Below are positions 8,378-18,795 of a stretch of DNA of 64,000 nt, piece after piece (position 1 is the stretch's first letter; each line of letters opens with the position of its first letter). The DNA is from Rhodobacter sp. (GTDB taxonomy: Bacteria > Pseudomonadota > Alphaproteobacteria > Rhodobacterales > Rhodobacteraceae), in NCBI GenBank assembly GCA_020637555.1, contig JACKKF010000004.1:378664-442663 (forward strand), given 5' to 3'. A model generated the notes under the pieces. The model was not told where the DNA came from. It ran no database searches and was given only the letters and a program-made list of their open reading frames with translations. The position numbers were made by a program, and so were the translations under genes.

Positions 8378-8587
8378 TCAACGCAGGGCGTTGATCACAC
8401 CGTCGATGTCACCACGGCACAGGCCGATATCGTCCAGTTCGCGGTCCGTCAGCTTGGCGAGTTCGCGGCGGGTGACGCGCAGGTCGTTCCACGCAGCGAT
8501 GCGGGCGAAGAAATCGGCGACCGAGAACCCGAGCGAACGGCCGAACACGCCATCGGCAACGGGGCGGGCGGAGGCAAAAAAGGCCAT
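8378..8587 (-). CDS. DUF1127 small basic protein
   Basis: 69 residues. The C-terminal half WNDLRVTRRELAKLTDRELDDIGLCRGDID is the DUF1127 domain. In Rhodobacter sphaeroides a protein of this type, CcaF1, binds RNA and acts in stress responses; that role is transferred by family resemblance only. The start is set by AGGAG six bases upstream. It stands alone with its own leader and a shared terminator, so it is probably independently regulated. Confidence 0.88.
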   Translation of the reverse strand: MAFFASARPVADGVFGRSLGFSVADFFARIAAWNDLRVTRRELAKLTDRELDDIGLCRGDIDGVINALR

Positions 8588-8909
8588 CGGAGGCTCCTGT
8601 CGTTTCAATACTGCTGAAGCATTGTGCTTCTGACGCCCAGATAGCCGAGCGGTCGGGCAGTGTGTAGACGGAATTGCTGCATTGCAGCTATGCGCGAATG
8701 GCATGACTGCAAGGGCACGACAAAAAGCCCTTCTCGCGGGGGTGCGGATGGAATGCGACCACATTAGCCCCGTTCACGCCGGATGCAATGGCTGAATGCG
8801 CGCCTTGGGTGGAAAAACCGCTTTCTTCTGGCCAATGTTCCCTTTTCGTGCTAATTGCCACGGCAAGCACGGAACAACCGTGCAGGGGCATCGAAGGGCA
8901 GGGTGACGC
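8588..8909. promoter_or_regulatory. Divergent control region between the DUF1127 gene and ruvC
   Basis: 322 bases without a gene. It is less GC-rich than its surroundings and holds a perfect palindrome GCTGCA-T-TGCAGC at 8676-8688, a degenerate SOS-box-like sequence at 8837-8851 (GTTC-7 nt-GTGC; the alphaproteobacterial LexA box is GTTC-7 nt-GTTC), and a 6-bp inverted repeat GCACGG-AACAA-CCGTGC at 8867-8883 in the ruvC leader. No tRNA is present. Confidence 0.5.
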
Positions 8910-9413
8910 ATGCGTGTGATGGGAATCGACCCGGGTTTACGCAACCTTGGCTGGGGGGTGATCGATGTTGACGGGTCGCGCCTGCGCCATGTCGCGAACG
9001 GTGTTCTGCATTCGGAAGGGGCCGATCTGGCCAGCCGGCTGCTGAGCCTGCATATCCAGCTTGAAAACGTCCTGCGTGCGCAGTCGCCCGATTGCGCAGC
9101 GGTGGAGCAGACGTTTGTCAACAAGGATGCCGTGGCCACGCTGAAACTGGGCCATGCGCGGGCGATCGCCCTGCTGGTGCCCGCGCAGGCCGGGCTTGTG
9201 GTCGGGGAATATGCGCCCAATGCGGTGAAAAAGGCGGTGGTGGGCGTGGGCAAGGCCGCCAAGGTGCAGGTCGATCACATGGTGCGGATGCAGTTGCCCG
9301 GGGTGACCATCGCCGGGCCGGATTCCGCCGATGCGCTTGCGGTTGCGATCTGCCATGCCTTTCACATGCAAAGTGCCGGCCGGTTGCAGGCCGCCTTGAG
9401 GGCTGCGGAATGA
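8910..9413 (+). CDS. ruvC: Holliday junction endonuclease RuvC
   Basis: Dimeric resolvase that cuts Holliday junctions in recombination and repair. 167 residues with [16 protein letters not shown] carrying the first catalytic aspartate (Asp7), [20 protein letters not shown] with the catalytic glutamate, and [13 protein letters not shown] with the C-terminal acidic pair. First gene of ruvCAB; its TGA overlaps the ATG of ruvA. A weak SOS-box-like site lies about 60 bases upstream. Confidence 0.97.
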   Translation: MRVMGIDPGLRNLGWGVIDVDGSRLRHVANGVLHSEGADLASRLLSLHIQLENVLRAQSPDCAAVEQTFVNKDAVATLKLGHARAIALLVPAQAGLVVGEYAPNAVKKAVVGVGKAAKVQVDHMVRMQLPGVTIAGPDSADALAVAICHAFHMQSAGRLQAALRAAE

Positions 9414-10123
9414 TCGGCAAACTGTCGGGTCGGATCGACTATCGTGCCTCGGACCACATTCTTCTGGATGTGAAGGGCGTCGGCTATATCGTCCATGTGT
9501 CGGAGCGCACGCTGATGGCGTTGCCCGGGCCGGGCGGCATGGCCGCGCTTTATACCGAATTGCTGGTAAGAGAGGATCTTCTGCAGCTTTTCGGCTTCCT
9601 GACCCTGGCCGAAAAGGAATGGCACCGCCTGCTGATGTCGGTGCAAGGCGTGGGCGCCAAGGCGGCGATGGCCATTCTCGGCACCCTGGGGCCGGACGGG
9701 GTCTCGCGGGCGATCGCGATCGGTGACGCAGGGGCGGTGCGCAAGGCGCCGGGTGTCGGGCCTAAACTGGCGCAGCGCGTGGTGCTGGAACTGAAGGACA
9801 AGGCCCCCGCCGTCATGGCGATGGGGGCGTCCGCGGCGGATCTCACGCCGGACGATTCGGATGCGGTGATCGAACCGGTCGCGGCGACCGACACGGTTGC
9901 GGGCGACGCGGCGCCGGGCAAGGGCCCGGTGGGGTCGGGCGGCGCGCGCGCGGCCTCGCGCCGGCAGGCGCAACAGGCGCAGGCCGATGCGTTGTCCGCG
10001 TTGACCAACCTGGGCTATGGCCCGTCCGAGGCCGCGCAAGCCGTTGCCACGGCCGCGGAAGAGCACGCCGATACCTCTGCGCTGATCCGCGCGGCCCTCA
10101 AGCTGCTGGCGCCCAGCGCATGA
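9410..10123 (+). CDS. ruvA: Holliday junction helicase subunit RuvA
   Basis: Tetrameric protein that binds Holliday junctions and loads RuvB. 237 residues: OB-fold domain I ([31 protein letters not shown]), helix-hairpin-helix domain II ([17 protein letters not shown] and [22 protein letters not shown]), then a long alanine- and glycine-rich linker (about 135-190) before domain III ([19 protein letters not shown]). The linker makes it longer than the roughly 203 residues of E. coli RuvA. ATG 9410 overlaps the ruvC stop. Confidence 0.96.
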   Translation: MIGKLSGRIDYRASDHILLDVKGVGYIVHVSERTLMALPGPGGMAALYTELLVREDLLQLFGFLTLAEKEWHRLLMSVQGVGAKAAMAILGTLGPDGVSRAIAIGDAGAVRKAPGVGPKLAQRVVLELKDKAPAVMAMGASAADLTPDDSDAVIEPVAATDTVAGDAAPGKGPVGSGGARAASRRQAQQAQADALSALTNLGYGPSEAAQAVATAAEEHADTSALIRAALKLLAPSA

Positions 10124-10199
10124 CCGGCCCGCATGCAGCCTGTCCGGACCACCCGAACCAGATGTTGACCCCACGCGGCCTTTCCGATCAACCTGCCCC

Positions 10200-11231
10200 A
10201 TGACAACACCCGACCAGACGCTTCGTCCCGATCGCCAGCCTGAGGATGCCGACCGGGCCCTCAGACCGCAGATGCTGGACGAGTTCATCGGCCAGCAGGA
10301 AGCGCGGGCCAACCTCAAGGTCTTCATCCAGTCCGCAAAGCTGCGGGGCGAGGCGATGGACCACACGCTGTTTTACGGCCCGCCCGGTCTGGGCAAGACG
10401 ACGCTGGCGCAGATCATGGCGCGCGAACTGGGGGTCGGATTCCGCATGACCTCGGGGCCGGTGCTGGCCAAGGCCGGCGATCTGGCCGCCATCCTGACCA
10501 ACCTCGAGGCCCGCGATGTCCTGTTCATCGACGAAATCCATCGCCTGAATCCCGCGGTGGAGGAGGTCCTGTATCCCGCGATGGAGGATTTCCAGCTCGA
10601 TCTGGTGATTGGCGAGGGGCCCGCGGCCCGCACAGTGCGAATCGAGTTGCAGCCCTTCACCCTGGTCGGGGCCACGACCCGGCTGGGGCTGTTGACCACG
10701 CCGTTGCGGGACCGGTTCGGCATTCCGACCCGGTTGCAGTTCTACACCGAATCCGAACTGTGCGAGATTGTCGCCAGGGGCGCACGGCTGCTCAATATCG
10801 GCGCCGAGGATGCGGGCGTGCGCGAGATTGCCCGCCGGGCGCGGGGCACCCCGCGAATCGCCAACCGGCTGCTGCGCCGCGTCGTCGATTTCGCCCTGGT
10901 CGAGGGCGATGGCCGGTTGACCCGCAGCCTGGCAGACAACGCGCTGAACCGGCTGGGGGTGGATCACCTGGGTCTCGATGGCGCCGACCGGCGGTATCTG
11001 CGGCTGATCGCGGAAAGCTATGGCGGCGGCCCGGTGGGGGTGGAGACCATCGCCGCCGCCCTGAGCGAGAGCCGCGATGCGATCGAGGAGGTCATCGAGC
11101 CCTTCCTGCTGCAACAGGGGCTGGCGGCACGCACGCCACGCGGCCGGATGCTCACGCAGGCCAGTTGGGGGCACCTGGGCCTCAGCCCGCCCAGACCGGC
11201 CAATCAGCAGGATCTGTTCGAAACCGATTGA
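10200..11231 (+). CDS. ruvB: Holliday junction branch-migration ATPase RuvB
   Basis: Hexameric AAA+ motor that drives branch migration with RuvA. 343 residues: [22 protein letters not shown] at the N-terminus, Walker [15 protein letters not shown], Walker [10 protein letters not shown], sensor [18 protein letters not shown], and a C-terminal winged helix ending in [18 protein letters not shown]. It follows ruvA by 76 bases and is followed by a hairpin. Confidence 0.98.
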   Translation: MTTPDQTLRPDRQPEDADRALRPQMLDEFIGQQEARANLKVFIQSAKLRGEAMDHTLFYGPPGLGKTTLAQIMARELGVGFRMTSGPVLAKAGDLAAILTNLEARDVLFIDEIHRLNPAVEEVLYPAMEDFQLDLVIGEGPAARTVRIELQPFTLVGATTRLGLLTTPLRDRFGIPTRLQFYTESELCEIVARGARLLNIGAEDAGVREIARRARGTPRIANRLLRRVVDFALVEGDGRLTRSLADNALNRLGVDHLGLDGADRRYLRLIAESYGGGPVGVETIAAALSESRDAIEEVIEPFLLQQGLAARTPRGRMLTQASWGHLGLSPPRPANQQDLFETD

Positions 11232-11235
11232 GCAG

Positions 11236-11265
11236 AAAAAACGGGCGCCCCGGAAAGGCGCCCGT
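11236..11265 (-). terminator. Rho-independent terminator for the CoA-transferase operon
   Basis: Perfect 9-bp stem ACGGGCGCC (11241-11249) with GGCGCCCGT (11257-11265). The A6 run at 11236-11241 gives a U tract when read on the minus strand, so it terminates scoA-scoB transcription. In the ruvB direction there is no T run. Confidence 0.8.
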
Positions 11266-11323
11266 CCATGGATTCGGGCCATCGCGCCCCCGGTCGCCCC
11301 CAGTGGGCGCGACCGGACGGATC

Positions 11324-11953
11324 TTAGCCGACGATGGTTGCCTCGGTCGCTGCGCGCAGCTCGGCCTCGGTCACGCCATCCGCGCATTCAACGATCTTCA
11401 GCCCGCCATCCACCACGTCCAGCACGCCGAGGTTGGTGATGATCCGGTTGACGACAGCCTTGCCGGTCAGCGGCAGCGTGCAGGTCTTCAGCACCTTGGA
11501 TTCGCCATGCTTCGAGGTGTGGTCCATGACCACGATCACCTTTTTCACGCCAGCGACCAGGTCCATGGCGCCGCCCATGCCCTTGACCAGCTTGCCGGGG
11601 ATCATCCAGTTCGCGAGGTCGCCGTTCTCGGCCACTTCCATCGCGCCCAGGATGGCCATGGCGATCTTGCCGCCCCGGATCATCGCGAACGAGGTCGCGC
11701 TGTCGAAATAGGCGGTGTGGGGCAGGGCCGTCACGGTCTGCTTGCCGGCGTTGATGAGGTCGGGGTCAACCGCGTCCTCGGTCGGGAAGGGGCCGATGCC
11801 CAGCATCCCGTTTTCCGATTGCAGGGTCACGGTCATGCCCTCGGGGATATAGTTGGCGACCAGGGTCGGAATGCCGATCCCCAGGTTCACATACATCCCG
11901 TCCTGAAGTTCCTGCGCCGCGCGGGCGGCCATCTGGTTGCGGTCCCAAGCCAT
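11324..11953 (-). CDS. scoB: 3-oxoacid CoA-transferase subunit B
   Basis: Beta subunit of succinyl-CoA:acetoacetate CoA-transferase, which activates ketone bodies such as acetoacetate, typically for poly-hydroxybutyrate or ketone catabolism. 209 residues with the catalytic glutamate Glu47 in the motif [10 protein letters not shown], followed by [22 protein letters not shown] and [17 protein letters not shown]. It lies 14 bases after subunit A in one operon and ends at a terminator near 11241. Confidence 0.95.
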   Translation of the reverse strand: MAWDRNQMAARAAQELQDGMYVNLGIGIPTLVANYIPEGMTVTLQSENGMLGIGPFPTEDAVDPDLINAGKQTVTALPHTAYFDSATSFAMIRGGKIAMAILGAMEVAENGDLANWMIPGKLVKGMGGAMDLVAGVKKVIVVMDHTSKHGESKVLKTCTLPLTGKAVVNRIITNLGVLDVVDGGLKIVECADGVTEAELRAATEATIVG

Positions 11954-11967
11954 GGTCAGCCCTCCGT

Positions 11968-12663
11968 TCAAGCCTTGCGCACAGTGCGCTGTTCGATGCG
12001 TTTCTCGTGCTCGCCCTGGATGAGGCGGTGCACATAGATGCCCGGCAGGTGGATGTGGTCGGGGTCCAGGGTGCCGGCGGGGACGATTTCCTCGACCTCC
12101 ATGATGCAGACCCGGCCACAGGTTGCCGCCGGCGGGTTGAAGTTGCGCGCCGTCTTGCGGAACACCGCGTTGCCGGTGGTGTCGGCCTTCCACGCCTTGA
12201 CGATCGCGATATCCATCACCAGCCCGGTTTCCAGGATATAGGTCTCGCCGTTGAAATCCTTGTGTTCCTTGCCCTCGGCGATGACGGTGCCGACGCCGGT
12301 CTTGGTGTAGAAACCGGGAATGCCCGCGCCGCCCGCCCGCATCCGTTCGGCCAGCGTGCCCTGCGGGTTGAATTCCAGTTCCAGTTCGCCCGACAGATAC
12401 TGGCGCATGAATTCCGCGTTCTCGCCGACATAGGACGAGATCATCTTCTTCACCTGCCGCGTCTGCAGAAGGACGCCCAGGCCGAAATCGTCCACCCCCG
12501 CATTGTTCGACGCAACCGTGAGGTCCTTGACGCCCGAGTCCCGGATCGCCGCGATCAACAGTTCCGGAATGCCGCACAGGCCGAAACCGCCCGAGGCGAT
12601 GGTCATTCCGTCGAACAGAAGCCCGTCCAGGGCCTCGGCGGCGGAGCCGTAGATCTTCTGCAT
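11968..12663 (-). CDS. scoA: 3-oxoacid CoA-transferase subunit A
   Basis: Alpha subunit of the succinyl-CoA:3-ketoacid CoA-transferase. 231 residues with the glycine-rich CoA site [19 protein letters not shown], then [18 protein letters not shown] and [28 protein letters not shown]. The ATG at 12663 starts the conserved [12 protein letters not shown] sequence; the much longer open frame upstream is a high-GC artefact. First gene of a two-gene operon; divergent from a lipoprotein gene. Confidence 0.95.
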   Translation of the reverse strand: MQKIYGSAAEALDGLLFDGMTIASGGFGLCGIPELLIAAIRDSGVKDLTVASNNAGVDDFGLGVLLQTRQVKKMISSYVGENAEFMRQYLSGELELEFNPQGTLAERMRAGGAGIPGFYTKTGVGTVIAEGKEHKDFNGETYILETGLVMDIAIVKAWKADTTGNAVFRKTARNFNPPAATCGRVCIMEVEEIVPAGTLDPDHIHLPGIYVHRLIQGEHEKRIEQRTVRKA

Positions 12664-12786
12664 GGTATCCCCCGAAAACTGGTCGACCCGTTTGTGACGC
12701 GGCGGTGCGGCGAAGTCAATCGGGCTGGCCCGCCGAAGCGGGCCACGCCTCTTGCGCCTGTGCGCCCCGGCGGTATTGTGCGCGCC

Positions 12787-14643
12787 ATGGTGACCGGACT
12801 GCGCGCACTGTTCCTGCTTGCGATTCTGGCGTTGGCGGCGTGTTCGCCTGCGCGTCATCGGCCTGCGCCGACCGTGCCGGCACCGGTCGGGGGCAATCAC
12901 CAGGTCACCTATCTGGTGCTGTCCGAGGCGGGCCCTGCCCAGGGTCAGGACCGCGCCTATTTCACGGGTCTGGGCGCACGGCGCATTTCGGTGACATTTT
13001 TGGCCCAGGGGCGGGGCGCCTATTCCGTCGACGCGGTGTGCGACGCGCCCGCGCGCTACCGGTTCGAGGGGGTCGATGGCGCCGTTTCCGGCAACTGGAT
13101 CGATGCGGGCCGCCGCGTCCATTTCCGCGTCGGCCCGGCGGAACGCGGGCGTAGCTGGCTGGATCTCGATCCCGCGACGCAGGGCTGCGACCTGACCGTC
13201 ACGCCGGGCGGGCGGCCCGGCTGGTCCCTGCACCTTGCGCGTGAGGAGACCGCGTTGCCCGCCGTCGCCCGTCTGGATGCCGCCGTGCCGGGGTGCACCC
13301 GCAGCCTGGGCGGCGATGCGCTGGACCGGGCCTTCATGGACACGGGCAGCCTGTCTGCGACCTGCCCCGTGCCTGTCGGCGCGCGCCGCCTGCTGCCGGA
13401 TGGCCTGGATGCGCTCAACGCCAAGATCGAGGCCCTGACCGGCGCCACCGTCAGCCGCGCGGCGCTGGAGGCGGGCGACCCGGCCATGGCACTGGATTGG
13501 ACCCACGCTCCCCGACTCGATCTGATTTATGTCAACTATTTGAACCTGAACGCGGATTTCGCCGGATACATGATCGCCCGGATGCTGGCCTGGCATGCCG
13601 CAAGGGGCACCGTGGTGCGGATTCTGGTGTCGGATATCATGCTGACCGACACCGACCGGCGCCTGTTCGAGGGGCTGGCCGCCCAATATCCGACCGTGCA
13701 ATTGCAGCCCTATCGGCTGCCGGCAAGCGCCGCGCACGGGCTCGAGGGGCAGTTGGGTCGGCTGCATCGCATCACCCATGTCAAGCTTTTCGCAACCCTC
13801 GCGCGCGAAGCCGGGCGGTCGCGGGCGATGATCGGCGGGCGCAACATTCACGAGGGGTATTTTTTCCAGACCCCCCGGGATCTGAGCGCCTGGCCGTTCC
13901 TGCACCAGTATGACCCGCGTCACAACCGGCTGACCGGCGGCTTCACAGCCTATGACGATTTCGAGGTCGAGCTCAGCCGCGATGCGACCGTGCGCCAGAT
14001 CGCTGCGCACATGGGCGCGCTGTGGCACCGGGATTTCGACAGCCAGGCCATGCAGGACCTGGCGCCTGGCCCCGGCACGGCATCGGTGCAGGACGGGGTT
14101 GTTCGGCACTATATCTCGATTCCGTTCACCGATGGCGAGGCATTGGCGCAGTATTACGCCGGGCTGATCGACGCGGCGCAGCAATCGATCCACATCGCCA
14201 TTCCCTATCTGAACCTGCCCGATGTCATCGACGCGGCCCTGCACCGGGCGCAGGCGCGGGGGGTCGAGGTCACGGTCGTGACGACCGTGCGGGTGCGCGA
14301 GGCCACGGATTTCATGGTGTCCGGGTTGAACCGCGCCTTTGCCAATGCCTTTGGCGGGTGGGTGCGCTTCTTCGACTATGATCCCTTCCCGCGCCTGCTG
14401 CATGCCAAACTGATCACCATCGACGGACGGCTGGCGATCGTCGCCTCGACCAACCTGAACCGGCGCAGCTTTGCCCATGACTTTGAAAACGGGCTGGTGT
14501 TCATGGATCGCGACATGGCGCAGGGGCTGAATGCGATCATCCAGTCCTATGTCGCGCGCGGGGACCGCGTCAGACCGGGCCAGCCGGTGTCCCGGCTGGT
14601 GCATTGGCTGGATGGCATTCGCCTGATTTCGCGCGCGTTCTGA
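12787..14643 (+). CDS. Phospholipase D-like lipoprotein
   Basis: 618 residues. A lipobox LAAC puts the lipid-modified cysteine at Cys19, so it is probably a membrane-anchored periplasmic protein. The C-terminal half has two phospholipase D-type motifs: a first HVK with [13 protein letters not shown], and a second complete [24 protein letters not shown]. The first repeat lacks the usual aspartate six residues after HxK. The first 240 residues before the PLD fold are unrecognised. Cardiolipin-synthase-like transfer or phosphodiesterase activity is possible but unproven. Confidence 0.8.
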   Translation: MVTGLRALFLLAILALAACSPARHRPAPTVPAPVGGNHQVTYLVLSEAGPAQGQDRAYFTGLGARRISVTFLAQGRGAYSVDAVCDAPARYRFEGVDGAVSGNWIDAGRRVHFRVGPAERGRSWLDLDPATQGCDLTVTPGGRPGWSLHLAREETALPAVARLDAAVPGCTRSLGGDALDRAFMDTGSLSATCPVPVGARRLLPDGLDALNAKIEALTGATVSRAALEAGDPAMALDWTHAPRLDLIYVNYLNLNADFAGYMIARMLAWHAARGTVVRILVSDIMLTDTDRRLFEGLAAQYPTVQLQPYRLPASAAHGLEGQLGRLHRITHVKLFATLAREAGRSRAMIGGRNIHEGYFFQTPRDLSAWPFLHQYDPRHNRLTGGFTAYDDFEVELSRDATVRQIAAHMGALWHRDFDSQAMQDLAPGPGTASVQDGVVRHYISIPFTDGEALAQYYAGLIDAAQQSIHIAIPYLNLPDVIDAALHRAQARGVEVTVVTTVRVREATDFMVSGLNRAFANAFGGWVRFFDYDPFPRLLHAKLITIDGRLAIVASTNLNRRSFAHDFENGLVFMDRDMAQGLNAIIQSYVARGDRVRPGQPVSRLVHWLDGIRLISRAF

Positions 14644-14649
14644 CGGGCG

Positions 14650-17223
14650 TCAGTCCGCGGCCTTGCCGGTTTTTGCCTTGGACTTGGCGGTGGCCTTGGT
14701 GGTCTTTGCCTTGGGCTTGGCCGCGGGCTTGGCGGCTTTGGTGCCCTTGCCCTTGCCTTTGGTCGCGGCCTTTGCCGCAACCAGTTCCAGCGCCTGCTCC
14801 ATCGTGACTGCGGCGGGGTCGATGTCCTTGGGCAGCGTCGCGTTGATCTTGTCCCATTTGACATAGGGGCCGTAGCGGCCGGGCATCACCTGAACCGATC
14901 CACCGTCAGGATGATCGCCCAGCACCTTCAGAGGCTGCGCCGCCGCCCCGCGGCCCGGGCCACGCGCCAGCTTTGCCGCCAGCACCTCGACCGCGCGGTT
15001 CATGCCGATGGTGAAAACCTCGTCGACCTCGGGCAGGTTTGCATAGGTCGTGTTGTGCTTCACATATGGGCCGAAACGGCCGATGCCTGCTTCGACCAGC
15101 GCGCCGTCCTCAGGGTGCGGGCCGATGGGGCGGGGCAAGGACAGCAGGCTGACGGCCCGGTCCAGATCCATCGCATCCGGCGCCCAGCCCTTTGGCAGGC
15201 TCGCGCGCGGCGGCTTGGGCACGTCGGCCGTCACCTCGCCGCGCTGGACATAGGGGCCGAATCGGCCCGTGCGCAGATAGATCGGGTCGCCCTGATCGTG
15301 ACCCAGCAGCTTGCCGTCGCCCGAAAGCTCGGCGTCGCCCTCGTCGCCGGACAGCGGGCGGGTATACCGGCAGGCGGGGTAATTGCTGCACCCGATGAAG
15401 GCCCCGCCCGAGCGCGCGGTTTTCAGGTTCAGCCGTCCCTCGCCACAGGTCGGGCACACACGCGGGTCGCTGCCATCGTCACGCGGCGGGTAGAGGTGCG
15501 GGGCCAGAACCTCGTCGATCTTTTCCAGCACATCGGTGATGCGCAACTCGGCCGTTTCCTCGATCGCGGCATGAAAATCGCGCCAGAATCCGGCCAGCAC
15601 GTCCTTGTAGTCCCGCGACCCGGCCGAAACATCGTCAAGCTGCTCTTCCAGGTCGGCGGTAAAGTCGTATTCCAGATACTTGCGGAAATAGTTCACCAGG
15701 AAGATCGTCACCAGCCGGCCCTTGTCCTCGGGGATCAGGCGGTTCTTGTCCTTGCGGACATAGCCGCGCTCCTGGATCGTGGTGACGATGCTGGCATAGG
15801 TCGAGGGGCGGCCGATCCCCAGTTCCTCCATCCGCTTGACCAGGGTGGCCTCGGTATAGCGGGGGGGCGGCTGGGTGAAGTGCTGCTCGGGCGTGATCGC
15901 CTTTTTCGCGGTGGTTTCGCCTTGCAGCAGTTGCGGCAGGCGGCCCTCGTCGCCGTCCTCGTCATCGCGGCCTTCCTCATAGACCTTGAGGAAGCCGTCG
16001 AACAGGACGACCTGACCCGTCGCCCGCAGCCCGACCTGCCCGTCCTTGCTGCCGATTTCGGCGGTGGTGCGTTCGAGACGCGCGGCCTCCATCTGGCAGG
16101 CGATGGTGCGCTTCCAGATCAGATCGTAGAGCTTGCGCTGATCGCCCTCGGCCAGGCGCAGGCTGTCAGGGTCCGCCGCCATGTCGGTGGGGCGGATGCA
16201 CTCGTGCGCTTCCTGCGCGTTCTTGGCCTTGTTCTTGTAAAGGCGCGGGCTCGCCGGAACGTAGTCCTTGCCGAACCGGCGGGCGATCTCGTCGCGGGCC
16301 TGGGTCACGGCCTCGGGCGCCATGTCGATGCCGTCGGTCCGCATGTAGGTGATGTGCCCGGCTTCATAGAGACGTTGCGCGGCGGCCATCGTCTGTTTGG
16401 CGCCCATGCCGAACTTGCGGCTGGCCTCTTGTTGCAGGGTCGAGGTCATGAAGGGCGCCGTCGGGTGACGCTGGGCGGGCTTGGCCTCGACCGATTGCAC
16501 GACGAGATCGCGCGAGGTCAACGCCTGCACGGCGATTTCCGCGGCCTCGCGGGTCGCCAGATCGAATTTGTCCAGCTTCCGGCCGCCCAGGCTGACCATC
16601 CGCGCGGTGAATTCGGCCCCGCGCGCGTTGGCCAGCGTCGCGGTCACGCTCCAGTATTCGCGGGCGCGAAAGGCCTCGATCTCCATCTCGCGTTCGACGA
16701 TGAGACGCAGGCAGACCGATTGCACCCGCCCGGCCGAGCGCGCGCCGGGCAGCTTGCGCCAGAGAACCGGCGACAGGTTGAACCCGACCAGATAATCCAG
16801 TGCGCGGCGTGCCAGATAGGCCTCGACCAGGGGCGCATCCACCTGGCGGGGATGTTTCATCGCCTCCAGGATCGCGGGTTTGGTGATCGCATTGAAGGTG
16901 ACGCGGCTGACGGTCTTGCCCTTCAGCTTCTTTTCCAACGCCTGTTCCAGGTGCCAGGAAATCGCCTCGCCCTCGCGGTCGGGGTCGGTTGCCAGGATCA
17001 GCGTGTCATCGTCTTTCAGCGCGTCGGTGATGGCCTTGATGTGTTTCTTCGAATCCGCCGCGACTTCCCATTTCATGTTGAAATCGTGGTCGGGCTCGAC
17101 CGAGCCATCCTTGGCCGGCAGATCGCGGACATGGCCGAAAGACGCCAGAACGGTATAGTCCTTGCCCAGGTATTTGTTGATGGTCTTGGCCTTGGCGGGG
17201 GACTCGACGACGACGACTGCCAT
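14650..17223 (-). CDS. topA: DNA topoisomerase I
   Basis: Relaxes negatively supercoiled DNA. 857 residues: TOPRIM domain (MAVVVVESPAKAKTINKYLG and DPDREGEAISWHL), the active tyrosine Tyr293 in HITYMRTDG, a zinc-finger segment CPTCGEGRLNLKTARSGGAFIGCSNYPAC near residue 590, and several C-terminal repeats of the GRFGPYV type. The tail (about the last 45 residues) is lysine- and alanine-rich, as in other high-GC alphaproteobacteria, and probably binds DNA. Ends 6 bases from the convergent lipoprotein gene. Confidence 0.97.
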   Translation of the reverse strand: MAVVVVESPAKAKTINKYLGKDYTVLASFGHVRDLPAKDGSVEPDHDFNMKWEVAADSKKHIKAITDALKDDDTLILATDPDREGEAISWHLEQALEKKLKGKTVSRVTFNAITKPAILEAMKHPRQVDAPLVEAYLARRALDYLVGFNLSPVLWRKLPGARSAGRVQSVCLRLIVEREMEIEAFRAREYWSVTATLANARGAEFTARMVSLGGRKLDKFDLATREAAEIAVQALTSRDLVVQSVEAKPAQRHPTAPFMTSTLQQEASRKFGMGAKQTMAAAQRLYEAGHITYMRTDGIDMAPEAVTQARDEIARRFGKDYVPASPRLYKNKAKNAQEAHECIRPTDMAADPDSLRLAEGDQRKLYDLIWKRTIACQMEAARLERTTAEIGSKDGQVGLRATGQVVLFDGFLKVYEEGRDDEDGDEGRLPQLLQGETTAKKAITPEQHFTQPPPRYTEATLVKRMEELGIGRPSTYASIVTTIQERGYVRKDKNRLIPEDKGRLVTIFLVNYFRKYLEYDFTADLEEQLDDVSAGSRDYKDVLAGFWRDFHAAIEETAELRITDVLEKIDEVLAPHLYPPRDDGSDPRVCPTCGEGRLNLKTARSGGAFIGCSNYPACRYTRPLSGDEGDAELSGDGKLLGHDQGDPIYLRTGRFGPYVQRGEVTADVPKPPRASLPKGWAPDAMDLDRAVSLLSLPRPIGPHPEDGALVEAGIGRFGPYVKHNTTYANLPEVDEVFTIGMNRAVEVLAAKLARGPGRGAAAQPLKVLGDHPDGGSVQVMPGRYGPYVKWDKINATLPKDIDPAAVTMEQALELVAAKAATKGKGKGTKAAKPAAKPKAKTTKATAKSKAKTGKAAD

Positions 17224-17526
17224 GTAAACCTCTGACGATGAACGCCTTTCATCCGGTCAATCCGGGGCGTGCGGAAAAAGCCGCGCCGCATAGATGGGTC
17301 GAACGGGGGTGGATGTCAATCTCGGGGCCGTGCCCGGGGTGCGGTCGCAAGCATGGTCGAGGCCGCTTTGGGCCCGGTGCACGCCGCCGGGCGATCAGGG
17401 CGAAACGAGGGTTGCCGACCGTGCGTCCACGGGCGCAAGGCAGCGGGGAACACCCCCGCGATGCGGGGTCGCAAAACCCGCCTGGCGTGTGTCATGCCCT
17501 GCGGGCCGGCCAGCGGATTCGGGCCG
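17224..17526. other. Gene-free stretch between dprA and topA
   Basis: 303 bases between the end of dprA and the start of topA, both on the minus strand, so it should contain the topA promoter and the dprA 3' end. A 6-bp hairpin CCCCGC-GAT-GCGGGG (17454-17468) is present without a T run. Open frames here have no ribosome binding site or family match. Confidence 0.5.
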
Positions 17527-18690
17527 TCAGGCGCGTGACAGCATGCCGCCGGGTTGCCGTTGCACCCGGCCATCGAGTTCCAGGAACAACAGCGCCGGCG
17601 CCACCACGGCCGCCGGAAGCCCCAGGTCGCGGACAAGCTGATCCTCGGCCACGGGCGCGGCGCCCAGCCTGTCCAGGATCGCGCGATGCAGGGTCAGCGT
17701 GTCCACGGTCGTGGGGCGTGTCACCGTGGGCGTGGGGCCAGCGGCCTGGGGGCGCGGCGCCGCGGGCGGAATGCGTGGCCGGGTCGGAGGCTGCAGGCTG
17801 TCCTCGATCGCGGCGATCACATCCTCGACCCCGGCGACAAGCCGCGCGCCTTCGCGGATCAGCCGGTTGCACCCGGCGGCACGGGCGTCCATCGGATGAC
17901 CCGGCACCGCCATCACCTCGCGCCCCTGGTCCAGCGCATCGCGCGCGGTGATCAGGCTGCCGGATCCATCGGCGGCCTCGACCACGACAACGGCATGGGA
18001 CAATCCCGCGATCAGACGGTTGCGGCGCGGGAAATGGCGGGCCTGCGGTTGCAGCCCGATCGGCTGTTCCGAGATCAGGACACCCTGATCCGCGATGGCG
18101 GCGGCCAGAACCGCGTTCTCGGCCGGATAGATGACGTCCACACCGCCGGCCATCACCGCGACGGTGCCGGTTTTCAGCGCCGCCTGATGGGCAACGGTGT
18201 CAATGCCTCGCGCAAGCCCGGACACGACCGTCAGGCCGTGGAAACCCAGTCCTTCGGCCAGTTTGCGGGCCATGCGTGCACCCAGGCTGGAGGCGTTGCG
18301 CGACCCGACCAGCGCGACCGCGGGCCGGTCCAGTCCGTCCGCGCGCCCGCGCGCCCACAGCACCGGCGGCGGATCGGGCAGGGCGGCCAGCGGCGCGGGA
18401 TAATCGGGGGCGCCCAGGAACAGCAGGCGCGCGCCCTTGCGCAATCCCGCGTCGATCTCGCGCCAGGCGGCTTCGGCCGGGAAGGGGGCATAATCCTGTT
18501 CACCGGCGGCCGCGGCCAGTGCCGGCAGGGCGTCGATCGCGGCCTGCGCGGTGCCGTGTTCGGCCATCAGCCGCTGAAAGGTTGTCGCGCCGACCCGGCG
18601 CGAGCGAATGAGACGAAGCCACGACAGCCGGTCTTCTTCCGTGGTGGGTGGGGTGAAGGGTGTGGGAGAAGAAAGTGCAGTCCCGTCCAT
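17527..18690 (-). CDS. dprA: DNA-processing protein DprA
   Basis: Binds incoming single-stranded DNA and loads RecA during natural transformation. 387 residues: an N-terminal helical domain, the Rossmann-type Smf core with VALVGSRNASSLG, VVSGLARGIDTVAHQAAL, PRRNRLIAGLSHAVVVVEA and GSLITARDALDQGREVMAVPG, a proline-rich linker, and a C-terminal winged-helix domain (LHRAILDRLGAAPVAEDQLVRDLGL). Upstream of topA in the same orientation, a common alphaproteobacterial pair. Confidence 0.95.
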   Translation of the reverse strand: MDGTALSSPTPFTPPTTEEDRLSWLRLIRSRRVGATTFQRLMAEHGTAQAAIDALPALAAAAGEQDYAPFPAEAAWREIDAGLRKGARLLFLGAPDYPAPLAALPDPPPVLWARGRADGLDRPAVALVGSRNASSLGARMARKLAEGLGFHGLTVVSGLARGIDTVAHQAALKTGTVAVMAGGVDVIYPAENAVLAAAIADQGVLISEQPIGLQPQARHFPRRNRLIAGLSHAVVVVEAADGSGSLITARDALDQGREVMAVPGHPMDARAAGCNRLIREGARLVAGVEDVIAAIEDSLQPPTRPRIPPAAPRPQAAGPTPTVTRPTTVDTLTLHRAILDRLGAAPVAEDQLVRDLGLPAAVVAPALLFLELDGRVQRQPGGMLSRA

Positions 18691-18795
18691 CGCAACCTCG
18701 CCTCATTCGATTCGCAGGTTGCCGTGAGAAGGTTAACAGGTGGTGAAGATTTCCCGGGCATCTCGCGGAAAATGCGTCATGCCCGGGTTGTCCGG

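Noticed and set aside
8640..8720. A tRNA-like stretch (TAGCCGAGCGGTCGGGCAG resembles a D-arm)
   Set aside because: No matching acceptor stem, anticodon arm or T-arm can be formed around it.
17238..17951. Arginine- and proline-rich open frames upstream of topA
   Set aside because: They overlap dprA antisense, have no ribosome site and show composition typical of shadow frames.
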